Below, piece by piece: positions 13,401-25,400 of a DNA stretch of 64,000 nt. The stretch comes from Luidia sarsii. Its lineage: Eukaryota > Echinodermata > Asteroidea > Paxillosida > Luidiidae. Location of the stretch: positions 12,223,520 through 12,287,519 of the forward strand of contig OX465115.1 in assembly GCA_949987565.1 (NCBI GenBank), given 5' to 3'. The translations under genes were made by a program, and so were the position numbers. How positions within the stretch are numbered: position 1 is the first letter of the stretch; every line of letters begins with the position of its first letter. Under the pieces are notes generated by a model. It saw only the letters and a program-made list of their open reading frames with translations, was not told the DNA's origin and ran no database searches.

Positions 13401-16400
13401 TCCATCCCTTATTGGTGGTAGACTGCCAGCCAAGGCTGACAAGTAGAACTGGGAGGGGGTGACTAGTCTGAAGCAAGGCATAAGCCTCCATCCCTAATGG
13501 TGGTAGACTGCCAGCCAAGGCTGACAAATAGAACTGGCAGGGGTGACTAGTCTGAAGCAAGGTATAACCCTCCATCCCTTATTGGTGGTAGACTGCCAGC
13601 CAAGGCTGACAAATAGAACTGGAAGCGTGTGACTAGTCTGAATCAAGACATTAGCCTCCATCCCTATGCAGAAGGGCATATTAAGGGCGAAAGAAAGTCA
13701 CTGAGGTCAATTTATTTAATTACTCATTAATAATTATTGTCCTTTTGTGTGCGTGCTTCAATCCTATCCACATCCTGTGTTCTCACCCCGTATCATGATG
13801 TAAAAACTAACTGTAGAAAGCCGTGAAACAGACCAGACAGAATTGGTTCCCAGCAGAAGGGCACGAAGTGATTTGAGCGTCTCAGCGCACTTACTTCATG
13901 CCGTCGTTGCTCTTGCTGTCCACTGACCTTGATGACGATTTGGTTGTTGTGTTGCTCTCGCTTGTGCTGCTAGATGTGTACGCGGTCATCGATCTGTACG
14001 GTCAGTGTGCACAGGTGTCCTTAGTCCCTCCCGTCGTGACAGACAACGTCCAGGCAACCTCCAGACAAGAGTCCCGCAACTCGGTCATTGCAGGTGAGCT
14101 CAGACAGTGATAGCAGTTCACAGATAGGCGTTAACCACTTCGCGCCGGGACCTCCGAATCCGGAGCTCCATTGGCTTGACGATGCGACGGGGCCCTCCGA
14201 ATCCGGGCACCACTATTGTCCACATTCTAAACAAAGACTCTTTTCAAAGCAATACGAATCAGTACAAAGACCCTTTTTGACGCAAGTTGCCTCATGAATT
14301 GCAAGATTAGCAGCAGTAATTGTGCAATTGTTGGACTTTTACTGTGGAGGATCGAGGGATACTGCGCTGCAGCTGAAAGCACGGGGGGGACATTGTCTTT
14401 GCATGCCACACAGCCCAACGGTCGTCGGTCTGGCATTGGAATTACCCCCCCCCCCCATTCTTTACCGTAATCTGTACGCTCGGTTGTGGCCGACCAACTC
14501 GAAGATTTGACTGCCTGGAGTGGAGGCTAGAGTCTGCGGTCAGGTATTGTCAGCAGCGTACACGCACGCACACACACACACGTCCGTTACGGTCCATTGA
14601 CGATGCTCAAAGGGCCCTTTTTCAAACGGATAATCTCTTGACAAAAGCCACAACGACGTCCGAATTGTGCCAAGTTTTACTCTCTTGTACCCATAGTATA
14701 CCCTTATCGATTTATTTCACAGAAATATATTGTTCCGATTGTTTTAGCGAGATTTGAAAATGATGCATTGTTCAGAAACCCCCGTATGGCGGTCATCGGC
14801 GCTGAAAAAAAAACCCGGCGCGAAGTGGTTAACACAACAGATGAAATAACATTGAGATATACACTTAGTACGCTAGCGTATAGGCATACGCATTCGTTTG
14901 GCCATCTGCACCTGTCAGTGGCCATTCCGCCGTTTCGCATTCGCTGCGTATTGGTAGCGTTTTTTTCTTAAATCACAACACTGTGTAAAATAAGTGAGGT
15001 TCATTTCCGACACCATGCACCCACGTTTTGATACCCTTCACTGAGACTTGTTGATATTGAAATTGTTTTTGAATAAATGGAAAAGAAAACTTTGACTGGA
15101 CCGGGAATCGAACCCCAAGACCTCTGGTATTGCGAACCAGCACTCTAACCATCGGAGCTATCCACTAGTCTTTTGCCGGGGTGGGGGCGCCAGTCGGAAC
15201 CACTCAACCATTAACTGCCGTATATCTCCAGGGATCACGCCCCAGATTTCACTCGGATGCAAGCAACCAATTTAGCTGTATACCTGGGTCCAATTTCATA
15301 GAGCCGCTTAAGCGTCAAAATGTGCTTAAGGGCAAAAACTCATGAGCCACAGAATCCCCTTGCCAACCCAAACTTCACTTTTGTTTCATGCTAAGTAAAG
15401 AAGAGTGGTAAACAAGTCAAAAGCAATGGACGTCACATTGCAGGGCAGTTTGTAATCCTGCTTACACGAGGAAGACTTTTTCTGCTTAGCAGATTTTCAC
15501 GCTTAAGCAGCTGTATGAAATTGGACCCTGGCCCCAGCAGATCAGGGACCGCACAAAGTGCATGCTGCCGAGTACAAAGCTCACGAGATCTCTCCTGCCA
15601 CACTATGGTTCTTTTGCGTACAGTACCGGGGTTGATGCACAAGTTCCACACAGTCTATGGGTCCAGCATTCAGCTCAGTGAGGACTTGGCCGTGGCCACG
15701 AGGGTCAGGACGTTTGATAACGCCATTGTCTTCAGCGACAAAGCACTCCGCACCGAGGAACTCTTTGAGGTGAGCGAGTGGAGCCGTGGTTCCTGCTCGG
15801 GTCATGTGTGACCCGGCACAGCGACATGAGGAATATCCCACCAAAACACTTTTCGAGTAAACAACGCCTGAAGTACATGTATCTTCTCAATTCGATTAAA
15901 AAATCAATTTTGGTTTTTTGGGATTTTCGGAAAGTTAATGTATTGGAGGATAAGGATTTTTCCAAAGGATTTTTCTGAAATCCATCTCTAAATGTTGAAA
16001 AAACAAGGATTTCATGGGAGTGTTTGTGTACTGTTTTCATGAAAATATAAAGATCCTGCCTTTTTGAATGGCCAATTGAATGAACAATAAACAAAGGATC
16101 AAAACGGATGAAAGAATGGATTGACAAATTAAAGAACATATGTGACCCGGCACAGCGACATGAGGAATATCCCACCAAAACAACGAGTAAACAACGCCTT
16201 ATGTCAAATTATCATTTGATAAAAAAAAATTTATGTATCTTGTATTTTCAGAAGTTAATGTATTGGAGGACTTTATGTCCAAAGGTTTTTTTTTCCGAAA
16301 TCCGTCTCTAAATGTTGAAAAACAAGGATTTTGTATACTGTTTTCATGAAAATGTAAAGTTCCTGCCTTTTTGAATGCCCGCTTTCGAGGAGTTAGACTG

Positions 16401-19400
16401 GTGCTGCTATATAGTGTCTGGTGCCAAATGAACGAGCGAAGTCCCCTTGTACTATTTACAACAAAGTTCATACGGAAATAAATTTGATATCATTCGAAAG
16501 CTAATGGTATACTCTTTCACATCATTAGAAAATTTCAAAATCTCAAAAGTGGGGGTTATTCCTCATTATGCTGTGCCGGGTCACATATGGTGACTTGCCC
16601 ACTCTGGCCATTCTGTCCACTGTTCAACCCGTCTGCTCTGTCTACTATGTTTATTCGATCCCCTGTGCTCATTCTGTCTGCTATGTTCATTCTGTCTACT
16701 CGGTCTTTTCTGCATACTTTGGTCATTCTGTTTGCTTCGTCCACTGTGGTCATTCTGTTCACTCTATATTCTGTTTCCTGTGGTCATTCTGTCTGCTTTT
16801 TCCCCTCTGTATATTATGTCCACTTTATGTCCACATTATGTAAATTCTGTCTACTCTGTTGTTTTTTTGTGCTCTGTGTTCATTCTGCCTGATGTGTCCA
16901 CTGTGTCCACTGTCCACTCCCCATTCTCCATTCTGTTTATTCTGTTCACCCTATCCCACTCTCCATTTTGCCTACTCTGTCGATTTGGTCCATTCTTTTG
17001 ATTCGGTCCATTCTGTCAATTCTGTCAATTCTGTCCATTCTGTCTATTCTGTCAATTCTGTCCATTCTGTCAATTCTGTTCACTCTGTCCATTCTGTTCA
17101 CTCTGTCCATTCTGTTCACTCTGTCCTCTATCAATTTTGTCCACTGACCAATGTGTTCATTCTGTTCACTCTGTCCATTCTGTTCACTCTGTCCTCTATC
17201 AATTTTGTCCACTGACCAATGTGTTCATTCTGTTCACTCTGTCCATTCTGTTCACTCTGTCCTCTATCAATTTTGTCCACTGTCCAATGTGTTCATTCTG
17301 TTCACTCTGTCCATTCTGTTCACTCTGTCCTCTATCAATTTTGTCCACTGCCCAATGTGTTCATTCTGTTCACTCTGTCCATTCTGTTCACTCTGTCCTC
17401 TATCAATTTTGTCCACTGTCCAATGTGTTCATTCTGTTCACTCTGTCCATTCTGTTCACTCTGTCCTCTATCAATTTTGTCCACTGTCCAATGTGTTCAT
17501 TCTGTTCACTCTGTCCATTCTGCCCACTCTGTCCATTCTGCCCACTCTGTTCATTCTGTGTAATGTGTCCATTCTGTCCACTCTCCGTTTTGTACTCTGT
17601 GCACTCTGTGTACTTAATCAATTTTGTCCACTCTGTCCAATGTCTTCATTCTGTGTTCGACCACTTTGTCCACTCTGTCCGACATCTCCAACATTCTAAC
17701 CATTCCATCCACCCCGGCCATCACCTGGGTCCACTTTTCCCCCACCCCCCTCTGCCCCCTTATGTAGGTCCAGGTGGAGCGTATGGCCAGCCAGTGGTCA
17801 GGCACTCTCCTGGTCGGCCTGACCACCCTCAACCCTGCCGACATCGCCGACGGCCAGACGGCCCTGCCCGTCACCGCCACGGCCCTCAAGGTCAGGGACA
17901 CCTGGGTGGTGCAGGGGTCGCAGGTCAAGCACAACGGTCACATCATCAAGGACAACTTTTCGTCCACCCTGGAGAGGCTGCAGGTACGGATGGATGGGAG
18001 GCTGGTTGAGTCCCAGTAGTCACTGTTGTAGATAGTTAAGGGCATCTACTAAATACTGAGGAAATACTGCAGAGACATACACGGTACACTGTTCATTCGT
18101 TGTAAGCTCGAAGCAAAGTGGCCCCTCAGAGGGCTTTTTTTACTGAGGTCCACACACAGAGATGTACACACATAATAAAGAAAATCTGCCTGTCTGGTCT
18201 TTGGTTAGGTGAACAATAAAGCAATGAACAGTAAGGGCAGAGCTTAGCATTGTTGTCTTTACTACTGTACTGACACTGGAATAGTGTGCTTTCCAGGCGA
18301 ACTAAAATTCAAACTAATTGAATGAGCTGCCTGAGTCCAGCAGTGCACAAAGGAATACATTTCAAAGGGCGTGGTTGCACAGAGATTTGTAAAGTAAGAG
18401 AAATGCAGTGGGGAAAGCCTGTGATTAAAAAAGAGATATTTTTAAGTCAATCAGCCGACTCCTTGGCTGTTAGAAGAAAACAAAGTAGAACAAATTATTT
18501 GATGAAATAAAACTGTTGGATGAGTAAAATTGATGAGTAACATCCACTACACTGTCAATGATCTTGAAAATCGGTCAATATTTGCCAACCCTCATTGAAT
18601 TACATTCTCCTCGACGCAAACATCACGTTATATCTATGATGCAACGCAGTACCCGCCGCTATACATTATTCGAATCTGCCACACAATCTCAACAAGCTCG
18701 GTGGTCAAGTGGTTGAGGCGTCCGCTCGAGAAAGCAGGAGTCGCGGGTTCGAATCCCGCCCGAGCTGCTTGAAATTTTGCTTATTATGTCGAGCAGGGCA
18801 AATCCTCATCGGATAACATTCTCCCTGACACAAACATCTTGCTAACTGACCCCTTGTTAGGGGCTAGGATTGAAACGTCAGGCCCACAAAATTTTAAGAT
18901 TTACATTTTTAGTAATATTAGTCAGTAAGCAGTTTGCAACATTTTTGCATATCACCTTAACTCCTTGTTGACGGAAGGCAGCTTTAGCCACTCGGACACC
19001 ACAGAGGAATTCAGACATCACTATTGTCCTCGTTTTAAACAAAGACTCTTTTCAGCCATTTTTATGAACCTGTTTATTCAGTTGTTATTTCATTCACCCG
19101 AACACTGCCTCCAGCATCAAAACTACTACTGCTACTCCTGCTAATACTACTACATTGTAGTACTACTACAGTAATGCTCAGAAGTACATGTACTACTACT
19201 GCTGCTACTTCTATTTCTACTTCTAAGTAGAGAGCTATAGACAGTTGGCTGATGCCTACTCGTGCGCCAGGTCTCTGGCCATCTGAGCTATCCAGCCCTC
19301 ACATGGTGGCCTTTTGAAATAGTCATCTAGTCTTTGCCAATGTGGTGGTGCCAGTCAGAAGCGCTCAGCCATTAACTGTAATATCTCCAGGGATTACTGC

Positions 19401-22400
19401 CCGTGTTTTTTTTTTGGGGGGGTATTCAGATGCAGACAAACAGCAGCTGTAAATGTGGATGATCACACTGATAAATAATGCCTTTTTCTAAATTGTGGTC
19501 ATCTTGGACTAGATAGGGGACAGGGTCGGTGTGAGGCGGAGTCAGGACGGAAGCATGCACATCCTCTTGAACGGAGACAGCCTGGGAGTGGCCGCCAAAG
19601 ATCTGCCCAAGGTAAGCGAGGCCCAGACGCCTGCACCAGACAGCAGGAGTCACGGGTTCGAATCCCGCCCGAGCTGCAGGCAGTCGGGCAAAGCACTGAG
19701 CGCCCAGTGCTTATTCCGTCGATTAAGGCAAACCCTCATTGAATTACATTCTCCTCGACGCAAACAGTCTTAACCCACATCCGCCTGACTGGACACAGCA
19801 CATACACAGTGTTCCTGCCTAGGCACCTTTGATTGTTTTTCCAAAAAAAGAAAGCCCAAACAAAATATCTACCCGTGGAAAGAGTATGGAATTTACTTTA
19901 TTATGATACAAGAAAAATCTAAAATATCATAAACTATATCAACAGAACAGTGAATGGGATAACACCATCATTTTCACAAACTGAAAAATATACCACGGAA
20001 TTCCATGTAGTTCGCGTTTGTAGCTTTTCTGCATCCCATCTTGTAACTCGGCACATATGGGTTAATCAAAAAACGAATTCCTAGCTTAGTTCCTTGTTTT
20101 TCAAAAAGTTCCTTGTCACTTTTTTTTTCTTTTTCCTTTCTCTGTTTGACTGATTTTTTTTGTTTCTTGGCCGTTCTGGAAATGCCCGTCAGAACACCCA
20201 CGCCGTCGTGGACGTCTACGGGACCGTGGAGGCGGTGAGCGTGACCAGCTCCCTGGTCCTGTCCCCGGAGAGTCTGCGAGCACCCTCCGTCTGCTCCAGC
20301 AGCGGGGAGGACTCGGACCAAGAGGTGGGTGAGGTCCCCCGGGGGGTCCGGGCTCCCAGAGCTCCAGGCCACCTCACGTGCGTTGGGGAGGAGGTGGGGG
20401 ATCGGCTGAGCCTACCTCGTGAGGCGAACTGCTCAGCCCTCACTCCTGACGGTCCATAGCTGCCAACCATTCCTATTTTGGAGGAATCATTCCTCTTTTG
20501 TGGGGGTGAAAATCTATCCCATTTTACAAGCTCTTGACAACAGATTCCTATTTTGAGCTTGGAAATACACGTGTATTCCTATGTGGTTTGCTCTGTGATT
20601 CCTCTTTTTTAGCAGAAATGTTCCCAATTTCCTTTAAGATAGGTTGGCAGCTATCCACGATCTTGTTGGCAGAGTGGGGGATATCCAGCTTTGCCAAACC
20701 AATGGCCAAGAAAACTTTGACTGGACAGGGACTTGAACCACCGGACCTCTGGGGTTGGATACCAGCACTCCTAACTGTCTGAGCAAAGGATCAGGCTTAT
20801 CAGTACGCTCTGTTCGTCTTTGGGAGACTGCTGTGAGTGGGGGAGTGGGGGCTTACATGTATGCAGTGTAGAGAGGGATCCCGATGTGGGGGATTAGCCC
20901 AGAGAAGGGTGAAGGCGGAAACACTGAAGGCTGGAACAAAGGATAGATAAGACTTGAAGGTTTGCAGGGTGGAAGTACTAAGTGGAAGGTTTGCATGATG
21001 GAAATACTAAGTGGAAGGTTTGCATGGTGGAAATACTGAGTGGAAGGTTTGTGGTGACACCATGTATCTCTTCTCTTTCAAGAAGTGTGGCTCTTAAAAG
21101 AGCAGGTTACTCTAGTTATGGTGTCACCGCAAACCTTCCACTTGGAACAAAGGATGCTGCGCAGGATCTTTACATTACAGTAAAATCTGTGGGTGTTCAC
21201 CTGGGGACTCATTTTGTGGTTTCATTTTGTGGTTTCAAACGGTTGTTTTGTTGTGTTGGTTCAAATCGTCCCCTTCCTTCAGGGTGACTTCAGCGGCTCC
21301 AATCCCATCGTCCCCGTCCATTTCCACAACAACCACGGCAAGAACATCAACCTCTGCGACGACAACATGTCGGCCAGACGGACGGCCAGCTACAACCAGG
21401 CCGTCGTCATCAGTGACTGCCCTCTGCCGCGGAAACAACTATTTGAGGCAAGACGGAGGAGATTGAAAAATTAGGCCACTGTCGTTGGGCCACTAACTAC
21501 AAGTTTGCAAACTCTTTCTATCTTTATTTCTCATAAAGTGATATACAAAAACTGTTGCAAACTGCTTACTGACTAAAATTACCAAAATTCAAATCTTAAA
21601 ATATAGTGGGCCTGATGGTTCGATCCTAGCAGGACCTTTCTCAGGACCTTCCTAGCAGGACCTTTTGAGAAAAAGGTCCTGCTAGGATCGAATCGTCAGG
21701 CGTACCAAATTTTGAGACTTTCTTCCTTTGGTTAGACTCTTTTGCATCTCCCCCCCCTCTCGTCGTTCAGGTGAAGCTGAAGAAGGTGACCGATGACTGG
21801 ACGTCGTCCATCAAGGTGGGAGTGACCAGCCAGTCGCCGGAGAGGCTGGGATTCCCAGCCTCGGCCTCCAACATCAAGAAAGGGACGTGGATCGTGCAGG
21901 GTGATGCCGTCTTCCAGAACGGGAACAAGGTAGGTGGCCCTCCTCTTCAACTCCCCTCTCCTTCTTTCTCTTCCTCGTTTGTTTTCATCCTCTTTTTTCC
22001 CTCCTAGTCCTCCTTATCCCACTCGTCCTTTTTTTTCCCATCCTCCTTGTCCTCTTTCTGCTCCTTCCTTTCCCTCATCTTTCTAATCCTCCTCGTCCAC
22101 CTCTCCCTCTTCATCTTCATCTTCCTCTTCCTCCTGCCATGCTCTCTCTCTCTGCCGCCCTGTCATTCTCCTTAGCTCTCTCCTCTCTCCCATCCTCAAT
22201 CCTGGAAATGTTCCTCTTCTGCTTCCTCCACCACCATCCTTCGTCTTTCTTCTTTTCTTCCCTTTCTCCTTGTCTCCTCCTCGCTGTCTTCCTACTCTTA
22301 GTTTTCCTACTCTACTTCTGCTCCTCTCTCTGTTCCTTCCTCCCTTCCCCTTCTTCTTCCTCTACTTCCTCTCTGGTTCCCGCCTCCAATCTCCCTGTTC

Positions 22401-25400
22401 TCTTCTTATATTTGTCCGTTTCTGCCTCCTAATCGCCTCCTCATCTGCCATCATCATATTCTTCCTCCCCTTTCAGCCTCCTCTCCTTCCTCCTCTACCA
22501 CCACCATCACCACCACTACCACCTCTTCTTTATTATCCTTCCTCCACGTCCTCCTCTGCCTCCTTCTCCTCCTCCTCCTCCTCCTCCCCCTCCCCCCTCG
22601 TATTCCTTGTCCTCCTCATCATCCTCATCCACACTTTCTCCTCCCCCTCCTCCACTTTCCCCCCACCTCATCTGATCCTCCTTGTCCTTCTTCCTTCCTT
22701 CTCCACTCCCCCTGCCTTCCTCCTCATCATCCTCATCCACACTTTCTCCTCCCCCTCCTCCACTTTCCCCCCACCTCATCTGCTCCTCCTTGTCCTTCTT
22801 CCTTCCTTCTCCTCTCTCCCCCTGCCCCTTCATCTCAAACCACAGCCTCACGTTTCGGTGTCGGTTTTCCTTCCGTGACCAGGTGCGGACCTTCATCGGG
22901 CCCAACCTCGACCAGCTGAAGGAAGGGGACACGGTGGGGGTGCTGGTGGACGGACAGAGCAGCCTCCACCTCTACGTCTACGGGCGTGACTTGGGGGTCA
23001 TTGCTGAGCATATACCCAACCCTTGCTACGCGGTGGTCGACCTGTACGGGCAATGCGTCGAGGTAACGAACCCACCACGAGGAACAGATTTAGAAAGCCT
23101 GAGGGTATTGCTCCTCGCTGGACCTTTCTCAGAGGACAAAAAAACAAATATCCACTTCGCGCCGGGGGGTTTTCAGCGCCGATGACCGCCATACGGGGGT
23201 TTTTGAACAATGCATCATTTTCAAATCTCGCTAAAACAATCGGAACAATATATTTCTGTGAAATAAATCGATAAGAGTATACTATGGGTACAAGAGAGTA
23301 AAACCTGGCACAATTCAGACGTCGTTGTGGCTTTTGTCAAGAGATTATCCGTTCGAAAAAGGGCCCTTTGTGCATCGTCAATGGACCGTAACGGACGTGT
23401 GTGTGTGCGTGCGTGTACGCTGCTGACAATCCCTGACCGCAGACTCCAGCCTCCACTCCAGGCAGTCAAATCTTCGAGTTGGTCGGCCACAAACGAGCGT
23501 ACAGATTACGGTAAAGAATGTGGGGGGAATTCCAATGCCAGACCGACGACCGTTGGGCTGTGTGGCATGCAAAGACAATGTCCCCGCGTGCTTTCAGCTG
23601 CAGCGTGGTATCCCTCGATCCTCCACAGTAAAAGTCCCACAATTGCACAATTACTGCTGCTAATCTTGCAATTCATGTGGCAACTTGCGTCAAAAAGGGT
23701 CTTTGTACTGATTCATATTGCTTTGTTCTAAGCTGAAAAGAGTCTTTGTTTAGAATGTTGACAATAGTGGTGCCCGGATTTGGAGGGCCCCGTTGCATAG
23801 GCAATCCAATTGACCTCCGGATTCGGAGGTCCCGGCGCGAAGTGGATATTACACTCAGGAGCAAGACCCTTCTCAAGAGACTCAAGGCTCCATCACACTA
23901 ATCCGGTCTGCAGGAATCAAGCAGGTTTTTTAATTTTTTTTTTTCAAATGCTGTTTCAAGCACTTACATGTAGAATGTGCTTTGAAGCAGCCTCCGATGA
24001 TCCTTGCCCATTCTTGATGGCGTATTTGCTCCAGAATGCAGCTCGAATGGAGTTGGAACACAGTAGCGTCCATAGTCGTCGACCATTCCTATTTTGCAGG
24101 AATCAATCCTCTTTTTGGGTGGTAAAAATGTATCACTTTTTACAAGCTCTTGACAACAGTCCGTTTTTGGCTTGGAGATGCACATTTATTCCTACGTAGT
24201 TTGCTCCTTGATTCTTTTTTTGTTTTTTGTAGCAGAGGTTTTCCTTATTTCCTTTATAAAGGTACATGTGTAGGTTGGCAACTACGGTATGCAGCGGGAG
24301 TGTTTAGAATGCTCTCAGAATGTTCAGACTGCACCGGGAATATGCCAGGAACGTTCATTCCGACAGCATTTTTAGCTAGGGTATTAACAAGAACACCAGT
24401 CTGGGCTGTGTGCCGTTGTTCACGCGGCCTCGTGGAATTTGGCGCCACTCTCCACCGACAGGCGATAACGACTCCCGATAGGCCAGCTGTGGGCGGACTG
24501 GAGGAGGGAGAAGCATGCCATAGCAATCCATGAGGGAACGGCCGAAATGATCGACAAGATCTCACAAGGACTGAAACACTTTTCAGACCTTCAAATTATT
24601 CTGGGGTTTCTTGTTGCAGGTTTCTATAGTAACAGAGGAATTAGGTGCAATAGCAGTTCCCGAGGAGAAGGAAAAAGCAGCATTTGAGCATGGTGAGAAT
24701 TTGATTTTGTATTTATTGATTGATATAATTATTGTATTCCCTTTTATTCCCATGGCCTTAGCTGTGATCGTCCAGTAGGTAAAGGCAGACAAACATCCAT
24801 TTTTGAAAGAAAAACATGTTTTTATTTTTTTGGGTGAAATTAACTTTCCTAATTTTTAAAATTTAGTGGGCCTGACGTTTTGATCCTAGCAGGACCTTTT
24901 TTCAAAGGCAGAGTGACAAGGACAAAACAGATACATGTACATGAAGGAAGGGGGGAGAGAGTGAATAGGACACGGATGCGAAACAAAGGACAAAGAGTGA
25001 AGCTGGTAGGGAGAGATCAAAGGGAAGGGCAAGGAGTGGGGTAGGGATTAGTGAGAAGAGGGGAAAGATCAAAGAGAAGGGCAAGGAGTAGGGTAGGGAT
25101 TAGTGACAAGAGGGGGAAAGATCAAAGAGAGAAGTGTGAAGGACTGAACACAAAAGAAGGATTATCAGAAAGCTGCATGGTGTTAGTCATTACCCTCCTG
25201 GATAGCTCAGCTGGTGCAGAGTGTTAGTACAAGAAGCTCTTCCCACACTACAGCCATCCTGTGTTGCACACATAGCCTAGCCTGAGGTGTGAAGGTTTCA
25301 AATTGAAATTGAAGCGAAGAAGTTCATATCAGGTGGGGGGGGATAAAGTCTAAGATTGGGAAAGCTGCCCCCTGCTCAGTAAAGGGATCTGTTTGGATTG

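Noticed and set aside
12538..13670. CRISPR-like regular repeats
   Set aside because: The whole 85 bp unit is conserved with no variable spacers; this is a eukaryotic VNTR.
16859..18009. Plus ORFs up to 290 codons rich in HSV and CPF words
   Set aside because: Read-through of a 68 bp tandem array that is open in every frame; it joins exon 15 in the wrong frame.
22139..22932. Several 100-200 codon ORFs
   Set aside because: Produced by a C/T-rich low-complexity intron tract.
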